From Ceratobasidium sp. AG-K (taxonomy: Eukaryota > Basidiomycota > Agaricomycetes > Cantharellales > Ceratobasidiaceae), in assembly GCA_037039685.1 (NCBI GenBank), contig JAWNGF010000001.1, positions 6,386,001 to 6,450,000 of the forward strand: DNA of 64,000 bases, given 5' to 3'. The notes beneath the pieces are model-generated. The model searched no databases. It was not told the origin of the DNA and was given only the letters and a program-made list of their open reading frames with translations. This document shows, in pieces, positions 34,501-47,722 of this stretch (the first letter of the stretch is position 1; each line of letters begins with the position of its first letter). The position numbers and the translations under genes were made by a program.

Positions 34501-36976
34501 TACCGACGACCCTCGCACGCCTTATACCGGAACCGGAAAGCGCGAAGTTGCAGATCCTATCCGATTGGACAAGGGCCAGTTCAAGGGCGAGTTGCACTAC
34601 AGTGCCGAGTTCGTTCCTGCCATTGCTCTAAAGGGCATTGGATTCGCAGCCGGCGACGACATTCAGCGTGCGATTGAGCGCGCCAAGGGCGGACACCCGA
34701 ACGAGGAAGGCGTCGCGAGTGGTGACGAGAGCTCCGAGTCTAGCTCTGATGAGGAAATCCAACGCGTTCCGAAAGATATCACTGTCAATTCCAAGGGACA
34801 TCGCGTGGTCCGCGGCCATCGCCAGGCCAAGAGTGTGGATACTGTTCGCACGGGCCAGACTGGACAGACGCAAACCGATACCGAAGATAGCGCGGATGAA
34901 CTCGAGGAGGAAACGCCCGAGACCAAGGCGGCGGGCGAGATTGAGATGACGACGGATGAGCTGGTCGCGAAACGTAAGCACGCTGGTCAACTCAAATGAA
35001 TGGGCTAACGGTCGAGTTAGAATCCGGTATTATTGTGTTCAACGTTATGGACGGTGAAATCGCAAAGAAGGCACGCCTGGAGATTATGCTCGATGACGGA
35101 TACTGGCCCGTGTTTGCGACCGAGAAAGCGCGTAGCACCACGGCGCATTGGGACCAAGTCGGTGAAGGCTTCATCAAGGTGCGCTCGGAACCTACCCAGT
35201 TTTGGCTTGGCTGACGCCTCTTAGGAACTCGACTTTGGCCGTGTCTGGCTTCGCCTCAATGAGGACGGGGATGGTGACAAGGAGGAAATCGTTGCTGAGT
35301 ACAAGCTCGACGCCAAACCATTTTTGGAGCACACCTTTGGTACGCATCTTGGGCCAAATTCACGCATGTTTCTCATAACCTTCTCAGAGTGGTCCTACCA
35401 CCTTTAAATTGGCAGACGTCGATGGCAAGAATCTCAGCACCGTTCGTATCCAGGCCAAATATGTTCCCGTTGAAATCAAGCTTGATCCGAGGGAGAGCAT
35501 CAACAGTACGTCGATTCATGTGGGGCTGCACCTTAAACCCATGACCTTATTTGTACAGATATGGGCACACTACACGTGGAACTGGTTGATGGAAGGGAAC
35601 TACACGCCGCCGACCGAAGTGGTACGCAATACACATAAACAACTATAGCTAGTTGCTGACCCTCGACACTAGGCAAGTCTGATCCGTTTGTTGTCTTTAC
35701 CCTCAACGACTCCAAGGTATTCAAGAGCTCAACCAAGAAGAAGTCTTTGGCGCCAGAATGGAACGAGAAATTCGAGGTCTCAGTGGTATGTAGATCGCGT
35801 TGACGTTCAGGCACCATTCAAACTAAAGTTATGATTAGCCCTCTCGAGTTGGTGCCGATTTTTCACTTGAGGTTTTTGATTGGAACCAGGTCGAAGCAGC
35901 GAAATCCCTCGGGACTGGTCAGATTGAACTTTCCGACATTGAACCTATGCAAATCACTGTTCGCAATGTCAAGCTCACCCACCCGAAGCACGGCGAAAAG
36001 GGCGTCATCCAAATCCGTATGCTCTTCCGCCCCGAGATCATCGCCAAGGCACGCACCAAGACTTCGACCTTCTCCTCTGCTGGGCGCGCAATGACTCAAG
36101 TTGGGGGTATGCCGCTCGGCGCAGGCCGAGCCGTTGGGCGCAAGGCTCTCGGACTGTTCGGCCGTGGTGACAAGGATAGCTCGGATGACCTGCCCGAGGC
36201 GCCCCTTCCGCCCCCGGTTCTGGAGAGCAGGCCTACTGCCAATGGCAACGGCAACGGCACGGCGGCAAACGGAAGCGTCGGCTCTGCAGCTGGAGTGGCA
36301 GCCAAGCCTCCCCCAACGCCGACACCAGGTCCAGGCACGCTCAAGGTTACGTTGCACCGCGCTCGGGACTTGTCCGGAATCGAAGAAGGAGACACAGCCA
36401 AACCGTTTGTGATCCTAAAGATTGGCGACAAGGATCACAAGTCCAAGCACGTAAAGAGTAATACTCCAGAGTGGTATGTATTCTGTTTGGACGCAGGGCT
36501 CGAGTAGGAACCAAACATTCCTTCAGGAACGAAACATTTGCATTCCCGAACACCACGAATGAAATCAGGACATTGAACATCGCAATTTTGGACAAGAGAA
36601 CTTTTGGAAAGGATCCGGTGCGTTTATATCCGTCCAAAACAGTCATACTCGGCTAACCGTTCTGCTCGTAGATCCTGGCCGAGGGCACTGTTGACGTGCG
36701 TTGCTTCTTGTTTATCCACTTACTCCCCTGAGCTGACAGGATCTTGTCATAGATTTGGCGTTACATCCAACCACTCTTCACTCCACCCATCTTGAGCTCA
36801 GAGGTTACGGTTCCGCTCAACGAGAATGGGGTACTTTGCAGCTTCGCCTCGAGTTTGAGCCCACAGCTAATTCTCTGACACGGACGATAAGTACCTCGGG
36901 AGGATCTTCGCTTGCGGCCTCGCAAAAAATGTCCTCTCCTTCTAGGTTCAGCTTGGGCCGTCGACCCGTTGATTAG
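31514..36976 (+). CDS. tcb: Tricalbin / extended-synaptotagmin-like ER-plasma membrane tether
   Basis: Tricalbins anchor in the ER by a hairpin and bind the plasma membrane through C2 domains; the SMP domain carries lipids. An acidic N-terminal region of about 150 residues precedes the membrane segment (AGVIFFAVAMSHYMTLL ... LFILLAFCS). The SMP domain follows (ESADWMNNFMDRFWLIYEP to about PGLAPFIRD). At least five C2 domains are visible, starting near GVLQITIFDARSL, GIVRLVVHKAKEL, GIIRLWIKRAKDV, GTLHVELVDGREL and GTLKVTLHRARDL. Length is about 1,450-1,500 residues. The frame is one base out at 36828-36831 (a GGGG run) just before LQLRLEFEP; the homologous frame ends at 36976. A second doubtful junction is at 35386-35408. 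Confidence 0.92.
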
Positions 36977-39358
36977 AAGAGGTCAGCGAATCACAGGGCG
37001 GAGCACAACATGATACCCAAGGTTTTCCAGTCGTGGTTGCTCCGATAAATATAAAGAAATACAGCCGTTTTCGGATGTTTCTGCTTCGTCTCGGTTTCCG
37101 CTACCATTTTATATCGTTTCCAGTTTCCAGTTTGCTTTGCCATACATGATACAACCCAATTAAAACATCTCATTCCCAGTCGCTCGTTCGCTTCCGATTA
37201 CCCTGTTCCAATGCCAAGCAGCCAACTAGTAAACCCTCGTTCACTTGTCTAATTCTTATTTTCTGCTTCCAACAAGTCATCTGCGACACTCATTGTACAG
37301 TAAAGTTTCTGTCTCTCGCCGTTGTTTGACCATTTGCCTCTCGGGTCACCTTCACGGTTGCCACATCTCTACATGCTCTCGTGGATCCTGCCCATCCTCA
37401 TTCCCCCCGTCACTCCTGTGGGTGGACTAGCACGTAGTGGATTGTTTGGTTATAATTCTAACATGAGTCCCCTTAATATGCCACGTGCTCTCGACGTCGA
37501 TCACAATTTGACCTGGCGGAATCTCGATCCCTCCACGTGCGAGATGACACTTCATGATCAGGGACCACTCCCCTGGATTCCTGCCAGATGACGATCCAGT
37601 TTTTCGTGGCAGCTACTGCGAGTTGCTTAAATATAACTTAAGACCGTTAATTTCTACCATCCCCTCGATCGTCTTTCCCTCGGACGGTCACACATATTAC
37701 TCTTATCCTATCCCAATCTCACTTGACTACTAATCCACCAAGGAATGGAGCCGGAGGCACCTCCAAGCCCGCCTGCCCCCGCCGACCAGTCTCCCCTTAT
37801 TGGATCCTTAGTAGGAATACGCAGCCTCAGTCCTCAGTCTTGAGGCAGGTTCATTACTGCGCGAAGCCACCATGCTCACAAAGTGAGTTTCATGCGACTG
37901 AGGTTCTTCTAACTGGCTAAATCCATGAATTGCTTTCCCAAGCTCCCGTATTATCTACGGCCACTTGTACCACCCCACAGAAACTGTCGGTTATCTATGT
38001 GTATATTGGAAAATATCAATGTATCTTAGATCTTTGTGATTTATGCCTGCACCATTGGTTTAATGGTTCATTACCACCACGTAAACGGGCTGTACCTTCG
38101 CTAGGGACGGTAATACCTTCTACACACTTAGCACAGCGCATGAGCATGAGCATGGAAACTACCTATGGGCTTTAAGGTTCACATTAACCTCATCCGGAAA
38201 CCATTCAAAGGGCGGACCACTCAGCTTCCATAGTACAAGCGACTCGGAGATGCGGTTGGTTATATGTGCAAGCATTCCAGGCCTACCTTCCAAAACAAGG
38301 TGGCACAGACCCTTTTGGGTTTAAGAGAGGGCAAATGGAGAGCAGGCTTCTGTGATCGGTACAGGATCTTCAGAAGGTTACTGCAAGTATTGGTATTTGC
38401 TATTTGCGCCTTATTATAGATCGACACTGGGTACCAGAGCAGCTATGCCAGTCCGGGGACTTGGAACCGATCTACATAAACAAAGTTAACTGGGGTAAAG
38501 GTTCATTGCCCGGTCACGAGCGGGGCTCCGAATCTCTGCCTGAAACGTTTAGTGGGTCACAGTAGGAGTGTTGCCACTAAGGGCCGAGGCGCCGAACCGT
38601 TGATGCAACATAAGTGTCGATTGATACTCCCACATGTGCAGTTCCATACTGAGGCCCTATCGCGCCAGGCGGCCTCTAATCTGAAGTCGTGAAGCTGAAG
38701 AGACGGTACAAAGTCCTGGCCTTTGCCTCAGCTCCCGGTATAACATCTGTTTTAGTCTTAGCGTGCATCGGTTTTGGCTTTGGCTTCGGCCCTAATTGGT
38801 GATCTCATCAAACGAATAACTGTTTCGGAGGAGAGCGTGCGTGCGCCCGTGAAATCCGGATGCTCCGTGGCGTCACCGATATTGATGGACTGAACTTGCG
38901 GGGTATTCCGAATTCCGCATTCAGTTCTGAGCGTCGGTTCCTCGGATTATCTCCTGTGTACAGACACTATTTGGAGTTCCTGGGGGTCACAGAGGATTAT
39001 GCGCTTATCGCTGGAGCTTTTCGGCAACTCTCGGATTAAAGTTCGGGATGCGCTCTCCTTCTTACGCTTGTGGTGAATTGAGATCGGGGTGACATTCCAA
39101 GTGTAGATCTGTAAGGGGAAAGAAGAGCAACAACCCTTGGGTTACAAGAGTGTCGTTACATTAAGGCCAGGATGGATGAATGGAGACATACGGAGTTGGC
39201 CTGCGAGCTTCCCGGGGAATTGGCATCGACGGTTCGGAATAATCAGACAATTGCACTTCAAAATATGGCACTAAGCTTTATACCGCGCTCCAATTGTATA
39301 CACCACTTCACATCACTCGATTGACCGAACTTTCGAGTGCTGCACAAACAAATTTAGG
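36977..39358. other. Gene-poor 2.4 kb
   Basis: No conserved gene was seen. One open frame (37373-37591, 72 codons from an internal ATG, hydrophobic start) has no recognisable family and no introns or TATA support, so it is not called. No terminal repeats or transposase motifs were noticed. Confidence 0.45.
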
Positions 39359-40768
39359 CTAGAGCGAATCAAGCGCAGGGATGGGATTTTCGGCCTGGGG
39401 TGTAATGCGAGCGCCGTGACGTCGCTCACCAGACTCCGCAAAGTCAATGATCGCAGTCTGAAGGACAATCAGCATGCGTATGTCGTTATTTGTGCGAACA
39501 GACTCACGTGTGCTGTGACTCGGTTGTCCCAGAGAACCACAGTGTTGGGCTCCCACTATCCCCAGTCGATCAGTTTCGAGCGTATTTGAGAGTTGCGTGG
39601 ACTTACGCTAACCCGTGCTTGTGCGTCTGCTACGCGAGCGATATGGTTGTACAAAAAGTTGAGGATGGTGTCTATTGCGCGCTTGTGTTCATAGGTACGA
39701 GCACGGGGGCTGAAATACAACATACCAGACTCTTCCTTCTTTAGACCGACGATGTGGGTAGTGAACTGTTGGTTGACGTAGAGAGCTTCTTCACCTGTAA
39801 CGGGGTGTCTTCGTACTACAGGGTGAACTGAAAGAACGAAGCGAGGTCAAGAGGCAATCCATCTGTTGTAGCTACTATGAGACGAACCATGCTCAACCGG
39901 GTCCCTGCGCACGACTCCTCCACGACGGCCCTCGCGCGAGTAATTGGCTTGCTGCACGCCCGAGTGAACAGCTTTCAGAGTTTTGAGGAAGTCGACGAAT
40001 GGTGACGAGAGTTTCTTCAGGGCCTGGACTTGAGAAACAAAGAGAGTGTCGCCTCCGCCCGATGATGCTACAAACCCGAGAATGTGAGTTTGGCTTTAGC
40101 TAATAAGTTAGATCGTACCTACGTTGGGCGAGAAGGAAAAATGTAGTCAGGCCGGGGGGCTGAAGTTCATAAGAGACATCCGAATGCCAAAGAGTAGTCG
40201 ATATCCTGTTGAGCTGCTCGTGGTTGAACGTTTCGTTGCCATCACGGTAAACCAGGTGTAGTTCTGGAATGAGCGCGGGGTGCCCGGATGTAGGATGGAT
40301 GTGCAGCCTATAATACGTATAAGCATATAGTCAGGATTGGGCGGTATTATCCTACCGGCCAAAGTAGCTTCCCCATTCCCGGAACTGTTCCGCACTTTGA
40401 GCGAGGAACTTGGGCTGGTCCCGAAAGGCAATGACTCCGCGACGAGCGACCTCGAGCGCGAGTTGGTCCCGAGCTGGTCCGTCGAGGGAGGTCAGATCAA
40501 TGCCAGTAACCTCGGTGCCTATCCTCGGAGTGATATTGCGAACTCGAGTTGCGTGTTTCAAGAATGCTCGCTGCTCGGCCTCGGGGAGTGCAGCTGCGCG
40601 CGCTGCAGGATCAACATGCTTAAAGGGCGTGAGTGGAGCATAGTGCTCATTCTTGTCAAAAACGGGAAGGAGATGAGAGAATGCATAGTCGGAATTGGCG
40701 TTGGGAGCAATCAGGGGAATTGAGCCGTTGTTTGTAGTAGCGGTTTCTGTTGCGACTGGAGGAGCCAT
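39359..40768 (-). CDS. TauD/TfdA-family alpha-ketoglutarate-dependent dioxygenase
   Basis: The family uses Fe(II) and 2-oxoglutarate to oxidise sulfonates such as taurine or related small molecules. The N-terminal half has [21 protein letters not shown] and a RGVIAFRDQ strand. The metal-binding HxD is in [11 protein letters not shown]. Later segments include [22 protein letters not shown] with [12 protein letters not shown], and the distal region [11 protein letters not shown]. The final exon ends [15 protein letters not shown]. Six or seven exons, about 380 residues, intact frame. Introns are GT-AG; the one at GLKKEES|DTILNF must run to the second acceptor, since the nearer one would be only 16 nt. 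It is divergent from the RasGAP gene across 244 bp. The substrate is unknown. Confidence 0.88.
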
Positions 40769-41012
40769 AGTGAACTCTGACTCCTCCTAGTGCTACAGGG
40801 GGGATTATAACTCACTAAAGAACGGCACGCAATCTTGCGTGATATGGGCTTGGTCATCGTCTTTACCGTGTATGGGAGTAGAAGCCGCATGCGGATGACA
40901 CCATCGTGGGGTTGTGTGCCACTAAATACGATAAGCGCCAGAGTACGTAATCCCAAAGGCAAGGCCAACTGAAATGAGGGACCCTGGTTGATAACGATAT
41001 ACTACAGAGAGC

Positions 41013-44000
41013 ATGTCAGCATGGGATGCTCAGCGTGCACAACTGCGGCCTGCCCAGCACTACGAGCGCAAAGTCACATGCACCGATGTCTATGTGTTCT
41101 GCGGCCCAGGCTCAAAGAGTCCTATGATGCTCAAGAAACCGCGCAGGGACAAACGCGAGAGTCATAGCTCTCGAGGTTTGCTCGATGACAATCCCCGCAA
41201 GCTCAAAGGTGAGTGCTGCAGGTGCTGGTTAGTCGGTTACTCACTTTTGTGTAGAGCGACCTAGCTGGTTGAGTATTTCGCGCCAGCCGAGTTCGAGTCT
41301 TGGACAATCAGGATCATGGAAGCAGGTTACTTGTCACTTGCACGATAACGCGGGGGAGGCCAACTTGCAGTTGTTTACCGAGGACCAGCATCTTCAACAC
41401 TCGGTTCACGTCAACTCGTTGTTTGGACCAAATGTCCGGATCGTTGATCCCACTCTCCTCTCGCGTCGTCATGTTCTGGCTATTCAGTCAGTCTTTATAG
41501 CAGTCATGCTGTGCTCGTACTAACCTATAATTAGTGGTCATACTCCCCAATGAGCGCTTCTGCGTCTACTTCAACTAGTGCACCCACACCGTGCGAGCCC
41601 ATCTACCTGGAATTTCGCACTCGGGAAACTCTCAATTCATGGTTGGTTCTGCTCCGCTCGTTTGCGCGCCCAGATGTTCGTTCCCATCCCTACTCGAGTT
41701 TTTCGTTCTCCCCGTCTGGGAGCTATCGTATGTGGCGCCACCTTCAAGTGCAGGTTATCGCAGCCCGTCGGTTCCCAACTAAAGCACCCCGGAGAGGATA
41801 TCGTCCGACGAATCCAATCCCAAGGACCATGACAGGGAGCTAGATAAGGATGTATGGGAGGTGTACTTCGAGGTTGTACTCAATGGCGCTTCGGTTGGTC
41901 GGACCGCCTTGAAGTATGTTCCAGCATCAGCTTGGCAGGCCGAGCGCATCGTTGTGATGGACCCTGACGTCGGGGGAGGAACGTGGGCGGGAGCGGGTGG
42001 CGCTGATGCTGATTTTGGATTGGCTGGCCCAGAGTGGAGTTGGGGCATCGACCCCCCAGTGGCGAGCGCGTTTCTCGAAGTGCGTGTATGGCGCTCCAAG
42101 TCGTCCTCACTTTTCGGATTCCCATCTACGACCCATGTTGCTTCGGTACCCATTGACCTAGGCCCGTTTCGCCGAGGAGAGCCTGTAAAGGCGTGGTGGC
42201 CCGGTTTTAACCAGATATCGGGACAGCAGGATGGGGAGCTCATGATGGAGATCAAGTTTGACGAGTAAGTCACCGCTCTACTTGATATCTGCCGGCAAAA
42301 GTTGAGTATATTCTTGTAATAGGGAGATTGTGTTGCCGCTTGAGGATTACCGAAAGATGAAGGAGGTCCTTGCTCGACGAAATTATTTCGAGTTGTGGCA
42401 GTACGTCCAAGTTCGTATGCGGTTCCGCTCTTTTAACCTGACTGTCTGTTTAGGGGCCTAACAGCACGGGTTCCTATTCCTATATCAACCGCAACCCATC
42501 TCATTTCCCTCGCACTTCATCAAGGAATTCTTGCGTCTCACCTATGCCAGCTTGCCTCGACCGAAATAAACTGCCCAGATACAAAGCCCAGCACCCTTTT
42601 TCGTGGAAACTCGCTCTTGACTCGCGTCGCAGAACCTACAATGGCTATACTCGGTGCGCGAGGGTTCCTTGAAGCTAGCTTGGGCCATGTGGTACGAAAA
42701 ATGTACCATGAAAAAGTAGTTTTCGACTTTGGTGCGGGCGGTCCTGCGGCCGGGTCGGCTACAGCCGCGGGGGTAGTCGAAGGCGCGGATCTGATGGCCC
42801 AGTGGTTGCGCGAGATGTGGAATTCTATTTGGCGTGCGAGGAATGAGTGTCCCGAGTACGTTTCTACTCATGCTGTCTCTACGGGGCTAGGCTGACCTGG
42901 CGTGTAGGGAGCTCCGCCAATTGTTTTATCATATTCGTAGCAGCGTCGACAACAGATGGGGTTCCTCGTCTGTTCACACAGACCTCAAGTATCAAGCCAT
43001 TAGCGCATTCCTATTCCTTCGGTTCTTCGTTCCTGCAATGCTACGTCCTGATCAACACTCTTTAGTCGTTGGTCCCCCACCAGAGGGTGTGGAGAAAAGC
43101 TTGAAATCGTTGGCCAGAGCGCTCCAATCGCTGGCCAATCTCAATACAGTAAGCCAATTGCGAACTCTTCTGGTATCCCGTTAACCCAGAAGCAATAGGG
43201 TGTCCAGCGAGAGGAGTTTATGCGCAGCGTCAAAACATTCAACGAGGAAAACGTGGATGCTATGATTGACTACCTTATTTTTGTCTCTACACCCGGGAGC
43301 TCACCCCACTCCCACTCCCACCCTACGGCTTCGCAGTCTCGTGCTTCAGCACCCGAGCACCAAATCCGCGCCGCTCTCCAGGCGCGTCTCCCTGCGTTAT
43401 CCACGCTCCATCGTGAATCGTTGCCCATGCTTCCCTACATGACCGACGAGGCGCGTGATTTGGCCGTGATTGCTTCTGCAGTCGTTCGCAACGCCCGGAC
43501 AGCAGAACACCCTGGGCGCACTACTTGGCAAGAGGTTGGACCCATGAACGAACGACTGGAGGATCTGGGTAATCAAGCTGGTACAGGGGATCCTGGAGAC
43601 GAGCAAAAGGTCGATGAGGCCGGACCAGGCCAGTCGGAGCTGCAACAGGATGTGGTCCAATTCGTCAAAGCTTGCTTTGACGTGCAAACCGAGGCAATGC
43701 GGAGGGTGGTCCCGCCCACGGCCGGTACCGGCGTAGGGAAAAAGCCCGCCAGGCGACGGAAAAGGCGAACCGAGGATAGTTCAACACGTGTCGAGGAGAG
43801 ACTTAGCGTAGGCACGAACACACCGTCAGTCGAGGGTGGTTCGACTGATGGGCGCGAGCACGGGCAGGTGCCGACCTCCATGCCTGGTCCAAGTACGAGC
43901 GCGGGTATGGAATACCTTGCAGTGCGGAGCGAGGTCATGCGCTCTCTGCCAACCGAGCCATCTGTGAAACCTGACATTGTGAGGCAACCTTCTAATCTGA

Positions 44001-44062
44001 CTGTCTCATCCGAGACCAAGAAGTCCAAGGGGGTGTTCAAGTTCATGGGGTTGCGCAGGTAG
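41013..44062 (+). CDS. Ras GTPase-activating protein, PH-C2-RasGAP (Bud2-like)
   Basis: The protein should speed GTP hydrolysis on a Ras/Rsr1-type GTPase at the plasma membrane. An N-terminal PH-like region (to about EPIYLEFRTRETLNSWLVLLRSF) is followed by a C2-like domain and the RasGAP domain. The arginine finger is in TLFRGNSLLTRVAEPTM, and the FLR signature is AISAFLFLRFFVPAML. The C-terminal exon (43220-44062) is Pro/Ser-rich and ends VFKFMGLRR. Domain order resembles yeast Bud2/CLA2. The first ATG is at 41013. Between 41781 and 41783 an AAA run must gain one base to join the PH-C2 linker to the C2 frame. The splice after HVLAIQS uses a weak GTCTTT donor if the frame is to hold. Confidence 0.85.
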
Positions 44063-44255
44063 AACCAAAGAAACCACGCCGGGTTGTCGGTATGACCTGG
44101 ATGATGTGGGAGCGGTTTATGGGAACAAGCATGTATGTATGTTGTAATTTGTTTGTAGTAGGTATAGTATTAGTATCATATGATGTCGTCCATGAAACCT
44201 GTTTACACGCAAAGCAAGAAAGAAACCTAGAGGTACAAAGTTGTATGCGGGTTGA

Positions 44256-47200
44256 TCAGAGACTGGTCTTTCCTCCGCTCGCGTCGAGCGGTGCCCGAAT
44301 CATAGCCATCATCTCTGCCGCGATCACTTCCGATGTACTTCGAAGGGTCAGTCGGCATAACTACGTGTGCGGGTCAGTATATAAAACAAATTATCAAGTC
44401 TCCACGTTACCTTGGCAGACGCGTTAGGCTCCAATCGCAAAAGGCACCCGACCTTGCCAGAGGCAGACATGTGTAAAACGCCCGCCGCGACAATATTCAC
44501 TGGGTTGGGGTCAATGTCGTCGAGAATTCGTAGGCCCACTCCGGATATGACTTTCTTGTGCCTCTCCGTCTCCAACAACCCGCTTGAGTCGACAAGTACT
44601 GGGAAGATGCACTGAGCCTCGCGTGGTGGTCCGCCTACCAACTTCCAGCGCTCAAAGAACTCGGCTTGGGCGAGTTTAACGCCTTCGTAGAACTTGGTAA
44701 TGATAATCGGCAAACGAAGTGTGACGGACTGAAGCGAGCCGGCCATGTACGAAACATTCAGAATGGGTGGGTTCGTAAACATCGATTTACACTCGACGTG
44801 CAACAGCTGCTGCGACTGGGTCTTGGGGTTAACGGTCGTTGGGGGGATTTTGGCAAATGAGACCGAGAGCGCGTCCTTGTCCTCGATGTCGACAGTCGCA
44901 GTAAACGAGGTCATCGTGCTCGAGAGCTTGTTGCCAAAATAGAGTGCAACACGACCGAGGTGCCCATGGTACTCCGACTTGACGCCGATCTGGAGCTGAA
45001 CATCCTCGTAGAGAACACCTTCGGGAGCACGCAGGAGTTTCTCGTACCACCGATCAATGTCAGCGCTGACGGTGAGTTTAGGTACGGGCTTGACTTCGGG
45101 TTTGGAGACGTCGGTGGCTGACAGATCAAGTCCGGCCAAGGAATTCATGATATCGGAGCCAGTAGCCCCATTGCTGGGAGCAGATGGTTCTGTGGCGTTA
45201 GCCAGAGGCAAGGTGGACTTGCGCGCGGCTTCACGATCTGCATTGACTTCCTTGCCGCCGATAACCCATGTACGCTTGTCGCCAGTATCGCCATGCTTCT
45301 GGTTGAGCCTGCTCAAGAGTGCCGATTCGCGTGCTGGGAAAGGTGGCATCTCTTCGCATACATTCTGAAGCAAGACGTCATCATCGGGTCGTGAGACGAT
45401 AACAAAGTATTCGCATGCTCGTTGCTGGAGCTCCGAGTCGAGAACGTGTCGGTAGCGGTCGAAGATTTGTAAAAGTTCCTGCTTAATCTCTGGGAATACG
45501 TTCGCCCATTTGACGTAGGTAGACAACAAAAGGGCGCGAGTAGCCGGCGAAGTAAAGTGCGATTTAGATTGGAGGGCTTGGAGCTGTTCAATGGGGCTGC
45601 AGCCAGGCTCGTTAGCGATGAGGTGACCGTATTCTCCCAGGATGTAGCCTAAACGATGGTTAGACCAGACCAGAGATAGCGGGAACAACACTTACCGCCA
45701 ACTTTAACTAAGCTCTCATGGCACGAGGGCATGCGAACATATTCAAACACCGCCTTTGCCGCATACTCTTGGAGGTCCTCCGTGTTGGTCGTAATCTGGA
45801 CTACACGGTACCAGACCTCGTCTCCGACGTGATCTCCGGCAGCGCTGATAAGCTGAAGAATAGTGTCGACATACCAGGTATAGGAAGGTGCGTATTTCTC
45901 TGTGAGAATGGCAATCTTTACGACCATCTCTTCACGTAGGCCGTAGTCGGCGACCTTTAAGTATTTCAACAGCTCTCCAACGATGAGCGCAGCGTTGTCG
46001 GTGTCGCACATGCTGTATAGGAGATCCAGAGCACGTCGACGAACACTGATGTCCTTATCACGTAACGATAGAATGATCGTAGTCTGGTGTTTTTTCAGGG
46101 GCTCCAGAGAATCTGCCTTTGCGGCAAGATGGGCCATCGTATCCAGTCCGAGGTAGCGCACATTAGTTTCCCGCGAGACGATAAACTTGGCAAGAAGTCC
46201 GGCCGCCGTAGCCACGAGGGGCGATTGGCTGTCGTGATGAATGGCAAGGCTGATCGCCTCGAATAGAACCGCGTTGATGGCATTGTTGTGTTGCACATTC
46301 TTCGACGATTCTCCGGGGTTGTGGGAAAGGATTGCCTGTAGCACCTTGTCGATGGTCCCGCGCATGGCAGGGTCGGCTAGTGAATACGTTAGTGACAGTA
46401 AAACGTCGGATGATTGATAAACTCACTGGTAGGTGGATAATACTGTAGCAAACGCAGAAGTTTGACCTGCAGCCAAGGCGTTGGTACCTTGTAGTAGATA
46501 TATTCGGGCGCATAATCTCGATCGATCACAATCTTGTACAACCTGTCAATAGCTTTCTGACAGCTGACTTTGTAGTCGTCAAGATGATCTTGAGCCAAGG
46601 CCATAACAAGACTCGTTACCGAAACGACGACACCCTAGCACGATTGTTAGTAAACCCAGGACGAGCGTGTTGAAATGGTTCACACCAGATCATCATCGTC
46701 CATTATAGAGATAATACGCAGCGCCCATTCCTCAGCGGGAAAGACTTCAGGGTGTTTTCGGTAAAGTCGTAACAAGGTGAGAGCGGCTTTTTTCTTGACA
46801 AAGCTCCGAGAAGTGCTAGGTTGCCCAAGTTAGCTTGGCAGAAAGCCAAACATTCGAACTACGTACGGAGATATAAGTAAGCGATGTACATCAGGGGCCA
46901 AGGCTTCAGCCATTTCTTTCCCGCCGACATTCGCAATGGCGTGCAGGGCCAGACAGTTGTTCACTTCATTGTTTTCATCAAGGTCCTTGCGGATCGAGTT
47001 CACGACAAGTCGGAGAAAGTCCGAGTTCTCGTGCATTAATAGCGTAACAGCAAGGTATCCCTGTAATGAGTGTTAGGGCAGAAGGACGGATGAATCCATC
47101 TGGGGACCCACTATCTGTTTCTCGCTGTACTTGGGGCTAGATATCAGGTTGACAGCTTCCATGTGCCCGATATCGACCTTGTAGCCCAGAATGTACGTGA

Positions 47201-47537
47201 ATATAATCTTTGATAGATACCTGCGTACGATTTAGACATGGTTCGAGGTTGGAAATGAAGCCTGGACCATACTTTTTCTTCTGATAACCGTCCAGCCCAC
47301 CGTCTATGGCACTGTGAGCCTCCGGGCCTCAACACCCACACACCCGCTTACCTTTAAACTTCTTCCTTATGTGTGCCATCTCCTTGTTGATTCGCTTTTC
47401 TTCAAGCTCTCGGACACGAGACGCTCGAATGTCCGCAATAAACTAGACAAAGGTGTGAGCACAGCTCGCGCCAACGACGCGTCCCAAATAATGAATGCTC
47501 AACATACTTGCGTCAAACCTCGCATGTTGGAGGCCAT
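44256..47537 (-). CDS. apl3: AP-2 complex subunit alpha (alpha-adaptin)
   Basis: Alpha-adaptin is a large subunit of the clathrin adaptor for endocytosis. The start MASNMRGLTQ leads into FIADIRASRVRELEEKRINKE, the conserved adaptin N-terminus with basic phosphoinositide-binding residues (KKKYLSK). HEAT-like trunk repeats follow (EVNNCLALHAIANVGG, TNVRYLGLDTMAHLA, VRRRALDLLYSMCD). A hinge of about 100 residues leads to the ear: a beta-sandwich and a platform ending MIRAPLDASGGKTSL. Nine or ten exons; the frame is intact, total about 940 residues. The last intron joins SAK to LCRLTLRS. The 3' end converges on the RasGAP gene (193 bp apart). Confidence 0.95.
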
Positions 47538-47722
47538 GCTGAGCTTTACTTAGAGGTCTGTCGAAACGTTAAAGGTGGACTGGGTCGTCGCAAAGATGAC
47601 CGCTGTGGAGGTTGTAATAGAGGGCCTGATGGTTGAATAAGCGCCAGAGGCCGTGGAAGCGGAGAACTAATTACATGTCTATTTTAGTACAGAGAAATGC
47701 GAGCTATATATACAAGAATCTG

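Noticed and set aside
37373..37591. A 72-codon frame starting MLSWILPILIPPV that could be a small secreted or membrane protein
   Set aside because: The hydrophobic start is followed by no Cys pattern or known motif; evidence is too thin to call.
39700..39760. A 16-nt intron GTATGT...TTTCAG in the dioxygenase gene
   Set aside because: Too short to splice; the downstream acceptor at GCAATAG gives a normal-length intron and the conserved DTILNF.
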